From Flavobacteriales bacterium (GTDB lineage Bacteria > Bacteroidota > Bacteroidia > Flavobacteriales_F > PHOS-HE28), in the NCBI GenBank assembly GCA_016719225.1, contig JADKAN010000002.1:558001-622000 (forward strand): DNA of 64,000 nucleotides, given 5' to 3'. This document shows positions 45,488-55,089 of the stretch, in pieces. Each line of letters opens with the position of its first letter. Position 1 is the stretch's first letter. The notes under the pieces are model-generated. The model was not told where the DNA came from and made no database searches. It saw only the letters and a list, made by a program, of their open reading frames with translations. A program made the translations under genes and the position numbers.

Positions 45488-45964
45488 TTAAGAGGAGTGT
45501 ACTTGGTCCTTATTGTACTTAATGGACTTACCCAATTCGATGATGTTCGCCTTGGTCATGGCCACTTTCGTTCCTTGCTCGCGGAGCATTGGCACATATT
45601 CCGCCGGCGTGTCCTCATCTTCCATCACGCTCTTAAAACGATCCGCGAGGTAGTCCTCGCCACGTGCACATTCCTGCAACACGGAATTGTCGGAGGAACT
45701 GGAGAGCGCCTCTCGGATGCCGATCCACGCGCGGTGCACATCACCTTTCAGCGTACCGTCGGTAAGATCCGCGTCCGGCCGCAAGCGACGCGCTTCCTCG
45801 CCCAGCTCATGCCGGAGCGTACGGCGTTCCGTAGCGATGTTGGCCAGAAAGAAAGCGAGTTCAGGTGTTTTTACTTTTTCGGCGGCTTCGTTATACCCTT
45901 TGATGCTGTCGCCTAATAGTTGGTATAGGTCGATCAGGTCCGATGATGCTTTTTGTGCGTCCAT
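45488..45964 (-). CDS. DUF2383 / PA2169-type four-helix-bundle protein
   Basis: A 158-residue all-helical protein related to the ferritin-like PA2169 family: SSDLIDLYQLLGDSIKGYNE, AFFLANIATERRTLRHELGE, and SVLQECARGEDYLADRFKSV with Glu and His spaced as in ferritin-like bundles. The family accompanies stress and biofilm genes, often next to YtxH- or CsbD-type genes; its function is undefined. It is divergent from the RND exporter over 326 bases, a stretch in which I see only a weak minus-strand open frame (45976-46218). Confidence 0.82.
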   Translation of the reverse strand: MDAQKASSDLIDLYQLLGDSIKGYNEAAEKVKTPELAFFLANIATERRTLRHELGEEARRLRPDADLTDGTLKGDVHRAWIGIREALSSSSDNSVLQECARGEDYLADRFKSVMEDEDTPAEYVPMLREQGTKVAMTKANIIELGKSIKYNKDQVHSS

Positions 45965-46290
45965 GTGTGTAGGATTTATTCGTTCCGGCTTCCAGTTCCG
46001 TGCCGATCATTCCGTGGGTCTGCACAGGAGCAAATTGAGGCACGCCATTCACCTTGACACGTATGGTGGGAAAAGAACTCCCCTATGCCGGGATCATCTG
46101 CAATGTCCTGCATGTTTTGGAGACACGCAGCATTTTCCAAGCTCATATTCACACCAAGCGAACTTTTATAAGCATCCATTGTTCCCGTGTTGCACAAAAC
46201 CGCGTTGGCCGCCTCCAAGGTTGGCCGACCATCTGTTTAAAAGCCAGCGCCACCGCGCATTCACCTCAGCGCCGTAGAACAGGGAACCAC

Positions 46291-48663
46291 ATGTGGAATT
46301 GGCTTGCAAGCCGCGTACTGCGGAACCGGATGGCGATCTTGATCGTTATCGGCCTCATCACCGGCTTCATGGGCTATGAAGCCACCACGGTGGGTATGAG
46401 CTACGAACATGGTGGGCTGCTTCCGAGCACGGACAGTGCGTACGTGGAGAACGAGAATTTCCGCAAGCAGTTCGGTGAGGATGGTAACGTAATGGTGGTG
46501 GGCGTTCAGGGCGAGGGCTTCTACACCCCGAAGGCATTCAACGCCTGGAACGCGTTGGGGAATGACCTGAGGACGATCGACGGCATTGATTCCGTCTTCA
46601 GCGAGGCGCACATGTTCACGCTGCTGCGCGACGACTCGTTGATGCGCTTCCGCGTGGTGCCCGTGATGAAGGATCCGCCGCGGACTACCGCGGAGATGGA
46701 TACCCTGATGGCGCGCGTCCATGCGCTGCCGTTCTACAAGGGCCTGCTGTACAATGAGAAAACGAAGACCAGCCTGATGATGGTGTTCGTGGACCCGGTG
46801 AAGTTCAACAGCGAGAAGCGGGGAACGATGATCGCGCAGATCTTGGCGCGCACCACGCGCTATGAGCAGGAGCAGGGCCTGAAGTTGCATTACAGCGGCC
46901 TGCCGTACATCCGCACGGAGGTAACCTCGCTGGTGCGCGCGGAGATGCCGCTCTTCCTCTTCCTTTCGCTCCTGGTGTCCGCCATCCTGCTCTATCTTTT
47001 CTTCCGCTCCATGCAGGTGGTTTGGACCAGCATGGTGGTGGTGATCGTGGCGGTGATCTGGGCGTTCGGCTTCATGGGCCTGCTGGGCTTCAAGATCTCG
47101 CTGCTCATGTCGGTGATCGCACCGCTGGTGATCATTACCGGCGTGCCGAACTGCGTGTTCCTCATCAACAACTACCACTACGAGTACGTGCGGCATGGCA
47201 ACAAGATGAAGGCGTTGAGCCGCATGATATCGCGCGTGGGCGTGGCCGCCTTCATGACCAACGCCACCAAGGCCGCCGGCTTCGCCGCCTTCATCGTGAC
47301 CTACAGCGCGGTGCTCAAGGAGTTCGGCTTGGTGGCCACCTTGGGGATCCTCTCGCTCTATGTGCTGTCGATGACGCTGATCCCGATCTTCTTCAGCTAC
47401 CTGCCCGCACCCCGTGCGCGCGAACTACAGCACTTGGAACGGCGCTGGCTGGACAGTGTGGTGGAGCGCATCATACGGCTGGTGAACAACCGCCGCACCG
47501 TGATCTACGCGGTCACCGCTGCCTGTGTCGTCGTGGCGTTGTTCGGCGTGTCCCTGCTGCGGAATGAGAGCCGCATCGTGGACGATCTGCCGCAGAACAA
47601 CCCGGTGCTGACGGACCTGCATTTTTTCGAGAACAACTTCAATGGCGTGATGCCGCTGGAGATCCTCATCGACACCCACAAGAAAGGCGGCGTGCTGAAG
47701 GATGCCACCTTGAAGCGGATCGAAGAGCTGGAGGACACGCTGGCCACCTATCCCGAATTCTCGCGCCCGCTCGCGATCGTGGACGCTATCAAGTTCATGC
47801 GCCAAGGCTTCTACGGAGGCGACCCGGACAAATACGCGCTTCTGAAAAGTAGTGAGAAGACGTTTATCGCTCCCTACCTCGGTGATGCGGACCGGAAACA
47901 GAACATGGCGAAGGCCTTCATGGACAGCACGCGGCAGATCACACACCTCAGCGTGCAGATGGCGGATATCGGCACCACGCGCATGGACGCGTTGCTGAAG
48001 AAGTTGACACCCCAAGTGGACAGCATCTTCGACCCCGCGAAGTACACCGTTACGTTCACGGGCACCAGCATCGTTTTCCTCAAAGGCAGTTCCTACCTCG
48101 TGCGCAACCTCGCGGTGAGCCTGTTCTGGGCCATCGTCATTATTGTGGCGCTCATGGCCCTGCTGTTCGGCTCGGTGCGCATCCTCATCGTTTCGCTGAT
48201 ACCGAACCTCATTCCGTTGATCATCACTGCCGGGCTGATGGGCTTCACCAACGTGCCGATAAAGCCGAGCACCATCCTGGTCTTCGGCATCGCGCTCGGC
48301 ATCGCCGTGGACAATGCCATATACCTGCTGGCCCGCTATCGCTTGGAGTTGAAGCTCAGCGGCCAGGACCTGGCGCGCTCCGTGGACAAGGCTGTGCGTG
48401 AAGTGAGCGTGGGCATCATCTACACTTCCGTAGTGCTGTTCTGCGGTTTCATCACGTTCGCCGCTTCCAAGTTCGGCGGCATTCGCGCCTTGGGCACGCT
48501 GACTTCCATCACCCTGCTGGTGGCCATGCTCACCAACCTCCTCGTGCTGCCCGCCATGTTGCTCTCCTTCAACAAGCGGTTGACGACGCGCGCTTTCAAG
48601 CAGAAGCCGATGCTGAAGATGTTGGATGACGAGGAGGCTGCCAGCGAAGGCGATCTGCACTGA
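46291..48663 (+). CDS. RND/MMPL family transporter
   Basis: A 790-residue inner-membrane protein with the two-fold RND layout: one N-terminal helix (MAILIVIGLITGFMGYEAT), a large periplasmic domain, five helices beginning PLFLFLSLLVSAILLYLFF, then a second helix-domain-helices set. The proton-relay-like segments are LLMSVIAPLVIITGVPNCVF in the first half and VFGIALGIAVDNAIYLLARY in the second, the latter with the Asp typical of MMPL proteins. Length and topology fit exporters of hydrophobic or lipid-like compounds; substrate unknown. The start at 46291 was picked because the longer frame upstream lacks protein character. Confidence 0.9.
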   Translation: MWNWLASRVLRNRMAILIVIGLITGFMGYEATTVGMSYEHGGLLPSTDSAYVENENFRKQFGEDGNVMVVGVQGEGFYTPKAFNAWNALGNDLRTIDGIDSVFSEAHMFTLLRDDSLMRFRVVPVMKDPPRTTAEMDTLMARVHALPFYKGLLYNEKTKTSLMMVFVDPVKFNSEKRGTMIAQILARTTRYEQEQGLKLHYSGLPYIRTEVTSLVRAEMPLFLFLSLLVSAILLYLFFRSMQVVWTSMVVVIVAVIWAFGFMGLLGFKISLLMSVIAPLVIITGVPNCVFLINNYHYEYVRHGNKMKALSRMISRVGVAAFMTNATKAAGFAAFIVTYSAVLKEFGLVATLGILSLYVLSMTLIPIFFSYLPAPRARELQHLERRWLDSVVERIIRLVNNRRTVIYAVTAACVVVALFGVSLLRNESRIVDDLPQNNPVLTDLHFFENNFNGVMPLEILIDTHKKGGVLKDATLKRIEELEDTLATYPEFSRPLAIVDAIKFMRQGFYGGDPDKYALLKSSEKTFIAPYLGDADRKQNMAKAFMDSTRQITHLSVQMADIGTTRMDALLKKLTPQVDSIFDPAKYTVTFTGTSIVFLKGSSYLVRNLAVSLFWAIVIIVALMALLFGSVRILIVSLIPNLIPLIITAGLMGFTNVPIKPSTILVFGIALGIAVDNAIYLLARYRLELKLSGQDLARSVDKAVREVSVGIIYTSVVLFCGFITFAASKFGGIRALGTLTSITLLVAMLTNLLVLPAMLLSFNKRLTTRAFKQKPMLKMLDDEEAASEGDLH

Positions 48664-48847
48664 CGATGGGCTGGCCAAGTTGCTGGCTGCGGTACGTCAA
48701 GAGATCGATTAGCAATTGCTATTACACATCACTGGGTTCAGCGCAAGATGGCCGATGTGCCAACTACACCCAAGGATCCAACCTCGGCAGGAGGATGACT
48801 CTGGAAATGGTATAATTTCGTTCATCCTGAACCGAATTACAACGATC

Positions 48848-49285
48848 ATGCCTGAGCTCGTCACCTACCTCACTTTCAACGGGAACTGTGAAGCCGCGTT
48901 CAATTTCTACAAAAGCGTGTTCGGCGGTGAGTTCGCCATGATCAGCCGCTTTGGCGAAAATCCGCCTGATCCCGAGCGACCTGTGGCAGAAGCGGATAAG
49001 GAACGGATCATGCACGTATCCTATCCCATCGGCCAAGGGTCGTCCCTCATGGGGAGCGACATCATGAGCCCGATGCCGAAAGTGACGCAAGGCAACAACT
49101 TCTCCATTTCCATCAACGCGCACAGCAAGGCGGAGGCCGATCGGTATTTCAACGGACTGTCCGCAGGGGGGAATGTTACCATGCCGCTGACGGATACATT
49201 CTGGGGCGCGTACTTCGGGATGTTCACCGATAAGTTCGGGATCAACTGGATGGTGAATTTCGACGCGGAGCCCGAAGGGAAATAG
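48848..49285 (+). CDS. VOC family protein (PhnB-like)
   Basis: A 145-residue small soluble protein of the vicinal oxygen chelate fold. It starts YLTFNGNCEAAFNFYKSVFG, the usual PhnB-like opening, has SRFGENPPDPERPVAEAD and NNFSISINAHSKAEADRYFN, and ends in WGAYFGMFTDKFGINWMVNF. Many such proteins have lost clear metal ligands and have unknown substrates. Monocistronic between the RND gene and a 450-base non-coding stretch. Confidence 0.88.
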   Translation: MPELVTYLTFNGNCEAAFNFYKSVFGGEFAMISRFGENPPDPERPVAEADKERIMHVSYPIGQGSSLMGSDIMSPMPKVTQGNNFSISINAHSKAEADRYFNGLSAGGNVTMPLTDTFWGAYFGMFTDKFGINWMVNFDAEPEGK

Positions 49286-49734
49286 CAGCGCATCGACTTC
49301 TGGGCTTTTGGTGGATCAAGGCCTTTGCATTCGGCTTTGGGCTGTTCCGGCTCTTCGGCTACCTGGCGTTCGGTGCATTCGGCTTTCAGGTGCGCACGAT
49401 ATGTTCCGTGGCGGCTGTAAGCCTCTTGGCTATTCGGCCCTGATGCACCCTCGGCATGTATCAGAACGCATTCAGAGTATCAGGTATCAGGTTATCGCGG
49501 TTGTATCGGTCCGATAGACATCGGTCGCTAGCGCCAACTACTGGCGGCCCTACTTGGTCACCGTGACGGACCTCGGCGAGTAGATGCCGAAGGTGATCGT
49601 GGTTAAAAGGCCGTCAGCACCCTGCATTTGATCGCGCGAAGTCCGGACACTTCACCCAGAAGCTTGAAACACACTGACGCAGGGATGGGGGACCCGTCGC
49701 GGCTGTAACGTGTTTTGGCGGCATCTTCGCGGCC
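49286..49734. other. non-coding stretch with low-complexity repeats
   Basis: The part 49300-49400 is made of loosely repeated GCATTCGGCTTT and TTCGGCTACCT text. A second patch at 49458-49500 repeats TATCAG. No gene or RNA is recognised. Comparable low-complexity DNA is seen near 18.2 and 56.4 kb. Confidence 0.5.
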
Positions 49735-50436
49735 ATGGAAGTGCTCGATATCCTTATCTCCCTGCTCGCCCTCATCGCTTTGGAGGTGGTGCTCGGCATT
49801 GATAACATCATCTTTATCAGCATCCTATCGGACAAGCTGCCGGAAGGTCAGCGTGATAAGCTCCGGAAGTTGGGCATCGGGCTGGCCATGGTGATGCGCC
49901 TTGGCCTGCTTACGGTGATCTCCTGGGTGATGAAGCTGGAGACCGACCTCATTACCATCGCGGGCAAGGGGTTCAGCGGAAAGGAGATGATCCTGCTTAT
50001 AGGCGGTGTATTCCTCTTGTACAAATCCACGCGGGAGATCTTCCACATGACCGAGACCGTTGTGGAAGGGAAGAAGGATACGCAACGCCATACGTTCGGC
50101 TCTTTGCTGGCGCAGATCCTACTGCTCGATCTGGTCTTCTCCCTGGATTCCATCATCACCGCTGTCGGGATGGTCGACCAGTTATGGGTGATGTACGTCG
50201 CCGTGGTGGTCACGGTAGGCATCATGCTCGTGGCCTCGAAGCCCATCGCTGAATTCATCACCAAACACCCCTCCTTCAAGGTGCTGGCGCTCTCCTTCCT
50301 CATGGTGATCGGCGTCTCGCTGGTAGCCGAGGGCATGGGCCACCACCTGCCGAAAGGATACATCTATGGCCCCATGGCCTTCGCCTTCATCGTGGACGTC
50401 CTGCAGATGCGTGTCCTTGGCTCCAAAAAAGTGTAA
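49735..50436 (+). CDS. TerC family membrane protein
   Basis: A 233-residue integral membrane protein with about seven helices. Family hallmarks are ALIALEVVLGIDNIIFISIL near the start, with the conserved acidic residues Glu and Asp inside a helix, and LLDLVFSLDSIITAVGMVDQ in the second half. TerC relatives are implicated in tellurite resistance and, in better-studied cases, manganese export that supports metallation of secreted proteins; which applies here is not clear. Gene is full length. Confidence 0.9.
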   Translation: MEVLDILISLLALIALEVVLGIDNIIFISILSDKLPEGQRDKLRKLGIGLAMVMRLGLLTVISWVMKLETDLITIAGKGFSGKEMILLIGGVFLLYKSTREIFHMTETVVEGKKDTQRHTFGSLLAQILLLDLVFSLDSIITAVGMVDQLWVMYVAVVVTVGIMLVASKPIAEFITKHPSFKVLALSFLMVIGVSLVAEGMGHHLPKGYIYGPMAFAFIVDVLQMRVLGSKKV

Positions 50437-50529
50437 CGACAGCGATCCATGCTGTTGACCGGGAAATAGTTCACGACCTTGCAGGGGTCCGGGATCAACA
50501 GAACAACCGGCGCGCATCCACAAGTGGTG

Positions 50530-51582
50530 ATGAAGGACTTAGGTACGACGAACAGGCTCTTATTGATCATTGTTGTTCCCTTCATCTTCTACTTGCTGAA
50601 GGAGTTGGCCTTCCTGTTCGTGCCGCTGTTCTTCGCCATGTTCCTTGCCTTGCTCTTCCTTCCGCTCATGCGGTGGTTCAAGAAGAAGAACGTGCCGGCC
50701 GCGCTCAGTGTTTCGGCGGTCGTTGGCATCCTTATCTCCACCTTATACCTGGGTGGTCACTTGGTCAGGATCGCGGTGCGCGAGGTCCTTTCCATGTACG
50801 GCTCTGTCGTGGAAATGGCCGAGGCCAAACTACTGGGCATCGTGGTCTCGATCGAATCGTTCTTCGGTATTGAGCGCGTGGTAGGGGTGAATGTGCTGGG
50901 TCATTACCTCAAGGACTTCGACCTGGTGGACAACCTGGGGCCGGTGATCGGCATGCTGGGCGATACACTCACCATGACCTTGATGACCGTGTTCTATGTG
51001 GTTCTTCTGTTGGCCGGTTCCCTCAACCTACAGGACGTGCTCCAAACCACGATCTTTCCGGAGAAGTACGCTTCCATCAAGGTGTTCCGGAGGATCGAAA
51101 AGGACATCATCAAATTCATCCGGGTCAAGTTCATCATCAGCTTTTTCACCGGTCTCGGGTTCACCTTGGCGTGCTTGTTCTTCGATGTGAGCTTTCCGAT
51201 CCTTTGGGGGCTTTTTGCCTTCCTTATCAACTTCGTGCAGATGGTGGGCTCCATTGTTTCCGTTGTGCTGCTGAGCCTCTTTGCCATGGTGGAGATCGAC
51301 TCTTCGGGTACGCTGCTGGCCTTTATCCTGGTCATCATTGGCGTGCAGGTGCTCATGGGGTCCATACTGGAACCGGTATTCCTCGGCAAGACGTTCTCCA
51401 TCAACGTGATCACGGTGCTGGTGATGCTCATGCTCTGGAGCTATATCTGGGGCATCCCCGGCTTGATCATGGCCATACCCATCACCGTATTCCTGAAGAT
51501 CATCCTGGAGCAATTCCCCAGGACTCAGGTGATCGCCCGGTTGATGTCAGGGACCGTGGCCGGATCGGTCGCTGCGCGATAG
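50530..51582 (+). CDS. AI-2E family transporter (PerM-like)
   Basis: A 350-residue membrane protein with eight predicted helices. It opens LLLIIVVPFIFYLLKELAFL, contains the central helical domain IEKDIIKFIRVKFIISFFTG, and the family-specific FPILWGLFAFLINFVQMVGS and VQVLMGSILEPVFLGKTFSI near the end, where the LEP motif is conserved. Members have been proposed as AI-2 exporters or sodium/proton antiporters; substrate here unknown. The start at 50530 is the ATG before the first helix. It follows terC on the same strand by 93 bases. Confidence 0.88.
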   Translation: MKDLGTTNRLLLIIVVPFIFYLLKELAFLFVPLFFAMFLALLFLPLMRWFKKKNVPAALSVSAVVGILISTLYLGGHLVRIAVREVLSMYGSVVEMAEAKLLGIVVSIESFFGIERVVGVNVLGHYLKDFDLVDNLGPVIGMLGDTLTMTLMTVFYVVLLLAGSLNLQDVLQTTIFPEKYASIKVFRRIEKDIIKFIRVKFIISFFTGLGFTLACLFFDVSFPILWGLFAFLINFVQMVGSIVSVVLLSLFAMVEIDSSGTLLAFILVIIGVQVLMGSILEPVFLGKTFSINVITVLVMLMLWSYIWGIPGLIMAIPITVFLKIILEQFPRTQVIARLMSGTVAGSVAAR

Positions 51583-51811
51583 CGATCACCGACCAGGCCG
51601 GTTACCTCTCGCTCCCGCAAGTCTTCCGGCCCAACAGTAAAGGGAGCTCTTGACCGGAACAGGCCGGTCGACTTGTGGGTCTGCGGTATGCGGTCGAGCA
51701 AGGCACTGAAGCTACCAGCAGTCTTCAGACTGCTACACTGCACTTCTGCTGAGCGGTATGCACGGCATCGATCGTGAAATATGCTTGCAGCACATGCTGG
51801 CCTCAACTCGT

Positions 51812-52664
51812 GCGAGCGTCCACGCTCGTGCGCTTCCCTTCACCAGTCTGAAGTAGGATCCCCAGGCACGAGCGTGGACGCTCGCGCCAGAATGACGGCT
51901 AAAGATGTTATGATCCCCAAACTGTGGCGAGCGTCCGATGGATATCGGACCAATTCACATCTGACCACGCTCGTGCCTCTTTGTCGCCTCTTGGGTTCCT
52001 ATGCTTCATCAAACTCAAACTCCACATGCGCGTCGGCACTGCTCCACAGGGATGCCGACTCATCATTGACGCGGGCACCCGCTCGGGTTTTTCCCGATTG
52101 AGTGGCATCCTAGGGCCTCTGGCCCGACTCAAGCTGTGGTGCCTAAGGACCCACGTCTAGCGCGAGCGTCCATGATCGTGCTTTCCTCTCTGAAGCCAAC
52201 TCAACTCGCGCGAGCGTCCACGCTCGTGCGCTTCCCTTCACGCACACCTCAGCGCAAGGCTCTGGATCATCGGGATCGCGCTATGGACCAATGTGGTGCG
52301 CAATGGAAATAGGCACGAGCGTGGACGCTCGCGCCAGATGTGGTTTTTCCCGATTGGGTGGCATCCTAGGGCCTCTGGCCCGACTCAAGCTGTGGTGCTT
52401 AAGGACCCACGTCTAGCGCGAGCGTCCATGATCGTGCTTTCCTCTCTGAAGCCAACTCAACTCGCGCGAGCGTCCACGCTCGTGCGCTTCCCTTCACGCA
52501 CACCTCAGCGCAAGGCTCCGGATCATCGGGCTCGCGCTATGGACCAATGTGGTGCGCAATGGAAATAGGCACGAGCGTGGACGCTCGCGCCAGATGAGGG
52601 CGAGCGTCCGCGCTCGTGCCTACGAATAGTGTAATCGATAAACGCACGAGCGAAGACGCTCGCG
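51812..52664. repeat. palindrome-rich repeat island
   Basis: A 20-base motif built on CGAGCGT-CC-ACGCTCG occurs in about eleven intact or worn copies, in both orientations: near 51812, 51866, 51927, 52162, 52210, 52313, 52418, 52466, 52569, 52600 and 52644. Copies often come in head-to-tail and head-to-head pairs, as in REP/BIME-type elements. No protein is encoded; open frames here are repeat translations only. The region fills the gap between the AI-2E transporter and a broken secreted cassette. Confidence 0.85.
52085..52596. repeat. 256-bp direct tandem duplication
   Basis: Two copies with a period of 256 bases (for example tttttcccgattg at 52088 and 52344; gcgcaatggaaataggcacg just before both 52313 and 52569 palindromes). 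They differ by only a few bases, such as gattgagtgg versus gattgggtgg and ctctggatcatcgggatcg versus ctccggatcatcgggctcg. Each copy carries three palindromes, so the duplication is recent and includes the repeat elements. Confidence 0.9.
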
Positions 52665-52672
52665 CGAGAGTG

Positions 52673-52800
52673 GGGCAAATGAACCCTCCCTTGGGCAATG
52701 TGTTCAAAACGAACGGCCCGGATGATAAGGACACGTACTGGCGGATGTTCCCGGGTGGTGCGGAGTATGGGCACATCTACAACTACACCACTAAGTTTTC
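52673..52800 (+). pseudogene. fragment of a tail-fibre-like cassette gene
   Basis: About 125 bases encoding QMNPPLGNVFKTNGPDDKDT then YWRMFPGGAEYGHIYNYTTK, matching the paralogue starting at 53878 at residues 70-105 with close nucleotide identity. It begins straight after the last palindrome and ends without the rest of the gene, so it is a relic of another cassette copy cut by the repeat island. Confidence 0.8.
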
Positions 52801-52856
52801 AACTTCCTCCATTTTGCTTCCTCATTGCATTACTTTCAACATCTGATTTGTGAGGT

Positions 52857-53864
52857 ATGAGAATGTTACTCCTTTCACTTTTACTGGTCAATTTTGGAAC
52901 GGCACCTGCCCAGAACCTTGTACCCAATCCGAGCTTCGAGGATTACTACGATTGCCCCATAAATTTTGGCCAATGGGCCGAGGTAGTGGATTGGACTAGT
53001 CCATATAACCACTCTGCGGATTATTTTAATGAATGTGCGGGCACAGGCAACGGCGGTGTACCATTAAACGCTATGGGAGAGCAATATCCAGCTGATGGTG
53101 CTGGATATATGGGTTTGTACACTTACGCACTTGGGGATCCGTCTTATCGGGAATTTATCTCCGCAGAACTTTCCGAACCGTTACAGCCTGGAGTTCCTGT
53201 CTATTTGTGTTTTAAAATAGCCATTGGCGGATTTGGATCGACAGCGGCAAATTCAGCGAACTTTACCTGTTCCGGGGTGGGGATGAAATTCTTCAATGCG
53301 TTGCCCCAAGGCTGGAATGCTTGGTATGACTACCTCCAACCGGAATACCCAAATTCGGCTGCGATTCATTTAGAGGAAGCCATAACGGATACTTCATCCT
53401 GGGTTACGGTAAGCGGAATGTATGTGCCGGATTCAGCATACACCCAATTGGTGATCGGCAATTTTTTTGACGACTCCTTGAGCAATCCGGAAATTTTTGA
53501 CACCTGGGGGTATGGTGTGTCAAATGCAGCGTATGTGTTCATTGATCAAGTTGCTGTGACTTATGACCCTGATTACTGCTCACGCTGGAGTAGCATTCAG
53601 GTCATTCCCGAACTTTCTACTACGGTAGGTCCGAACCCCTTCTTCAATACACTTCTGGTATCTTTGAATTCCAAGCAATCCGGGTCCCACTTAATTCGCC
53701 TGCTTGATGCCACCGGCCGCACTGTCATGCAGGAGGATTGGCCTGAAGGAAAGACTGAAGAATTATTCAATTTTTCCGGGCTCACGTCTGGCTATTATAC
53801 GCTGCTGGTAATTAATGCGCAAGGGATGATTCATTCCTATGCGCTCGTTCTTGTTTCACCCTAA
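52857..53864 (+). CDS. secreted NLVPNPSFE-domain protein (cassette copy at 52.9 kb)
   Basis: A 335-residue paralogue of the proteins at 18806 and 20694. A signal peptide (MRMLLLSLLLVNFGTAPAQ) runs directly into NLVPNPSFEDYYDCPINFGQ. The shared phrases recur: ADYFNECAGT, AMGEQYPADGAGYMGLYTYA, SSWVTVSGMYVPDSAYTQLV and YVFIDQVAVTYDPDYC. The C-terminal T9SS domain is present (TVGPNPFFNTLLVSLNS to YALVLVSP). It is AT-richer than the surrounding housekeeping genes. The second cassette gene begins 13 bases after the stop, as in the other copies. Confidence 0.78.
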   Translation: MRMLLLSLLLVNFGTAPAQNLVPNPSFEDYYDCPINFGQWAEVVDWTSPYNHSADYFNECAGTGNGGVPLNAMGEQYPADGAGYMGLYTYALGDPSYREFISAELSEPLQPGVPVYLCFKIAIGGFGSTAANSANFTCSGVGMKFFNALPQGWNAWYDYLQPEYPNSAAIHLEEAITDTSSWVTVSGMYVPDSAYTQLVIGNFFDDSLSNPEIFDTWGYGVSNAAYVFIDQVAVTYDPDYCSRWSSIQVIPELSTTVGPNPFFNTLLVSLNSKQSGSHLIRLLDATGRTVMQEDWPEGKTEELFNFSGLTSGYYTLLVINAQGMIHSYALVLVSP

Positions 53865-53877
53865 AACCCCCAAAACG

Positions 53878-55089
53878 ATGAAGTACATAGTACGGACAAG
53901 TTTGGTCGCGGGAATGTTGGCTCTGGCACTACAAGGTGTCGCGCAGAATGATGATGACCACACCATCACAGATGGAATAGGTCGAACCTACCTTTCCCCC
54001 AATTCTTTTGCACCGGTTCCTCCTTCCACCTTCGCTGTGGGCACGGCCCCTACCACCGGGTTTGCTTTGGATGTCCATGGCGAACAAATGAACCCGCCAT
54101 TGGGCAATGTGTTCAAAACGAACGGCCCTGACGATAAGGATACGTACTGGCGGATGTTCCGAGGCGGCAAGGAGTATGGCAACATCTTTAACCTTACCAC
54201 CAAGAATGATTGGAACTTAAATGCCACCGCAGGATACATGAAGTTCCATACCAATTCGCTGGAACGGATGCGCCTATCGCCCACGTTGACCGGGCAAACG
54301 ATCAACGGTTATCCCGGTTTGGACCTGAGTGGGTATTTGTGCATAGGTACATATAGCGGCGCCGCTAATGCCGTGGAGCAGGCGTATACCTTGCTTCACT
54401 TGAATGAATATGGCGTAAGCCCTGGAGGTTACCGTCCTTGGATGCGCGTTGGTATGATGGCGACCCGAGGCAGTGACATGAGCTATTTCGGCATACGGTC
54501 TGATGCATCAGGAGCTTCGCAGAACACGGTCGTTGCCTGGTGCGACAATCCCCTGGGTGAGATCAGTGCGGATGCGCTCCAATTTGTCTTTTCTGCACAT
54601 CCCACTGGAGGAACGGGTATAGCCGGCACATTGTCGGGCTTGGAGGCTGGACGTTTCATATCTGCCGTCGGCGGGAACGAAGCTTATTTTGGTTTGGGCG
54701 ATTATTATTCGGCCGGGACCAATCCGGGTCAACGGTTGGATGTGTTGACGGGTAAGGTGCGCATACGGAAATTACCGGATGATCCAGCAGCCACAGAGCC
54801 TTATAAAATAATGGTGGTGGACGATTCGCCGGGTACGAGCGTAAATCGTGGGATCGTGAAATGGATCGACCCCACGTCGCTGCTCTCTGGTTGCGAATGG
54901 ACACTTCAGGGTGTACCCGGTTCCAACAGTCATATTTCCACTGCCTATACAGGTAACACAGGCTGTCCACAAATGGGCCGTGGCGTTGGGATCGGCGTTA
55001 TGCTTCCGCAGGCCAAGTTGGATGTAAGGCACACTGTTTTTAGCCAAGGCCTTGGCCGTACCACCAAGGTGTCGAAGGTGAGCCCATAG
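53878..55089 (+). CDS. tail-fibre-like protein, truncated before its S74 domain
   Basis: 403 residues as read, with a signal peptide (YIVRTSLVAGMLALALQGVA). It shares the order of the complete paralogue at 21718: LERMRLSPTLTGQTINGYPG, YTLLHLNEYGVSPGGYRPWM, GQRLDVLTGKVRIRKLPDDP, KIMVVDDSPGTSVNRGIVKW, and the GVGIGVMLPQAKLDV phrase. Homology ends near 55035 and about 18 unrelated codons lead to a stop. The S74 chaperone and T9SS parts are therefore missing. Downstream DNA belongs to a different gene on the other strand, so the break is a rearrangement rather than a point mutation. Confidence 0.7.
   Translation: MKYIVRTSLVAGMLALALQGVAQNDDDHTITDGIGRTYLSPNSFAPVPPSTFAVGTAPTTGFALDVHGEQMNPPLGNVFKTNGPDDKDTYWRMFRGGKEYGNIFNLTTKNDWNLNATAGYMKFHTNSLERMRLSPTLTGQTINGYPGLDLSGYLCIGTYSGAANAVEQAYTLLHLNEYGVSPGGYRPWMRVGMMATRGSDMSYFGIRSDASGASQNTVVAWCDNPLGEISADALQFVFSAHPTGGTGIAGTLSGLEAGRFISAVGGNEAYFGLGDYYSAGTNPGQRLDVLTGKVRIRKLPDDPAATEPYKIMVVDDSPGTSVNRGIVKWIDPTSLLSGCEWTLQGVPGSNSHISTAYTGNTGCPQMGRGVGIGVMLPQAKLDVRHTVFSQGLGRTTKVSKVSP

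Noticed and set aside
45976..46218. 80-codon minus-strand frame between DUF2383 and RND genes
   Set aside because: No signal peptide, helix or motif and not clearly protein-like; left as uncertain non-coding DNA.
47425..48678. 417-codon minus-strand frame
   Set aside because: Antisense of the RND transporter; His/Gln/Arg-rich composition typical of a shadow frame.
51812..52664. CRISPR array
   Set aside because: Palindromes are in both orientations at irregular spacing and the DNA between is itself duplicated.
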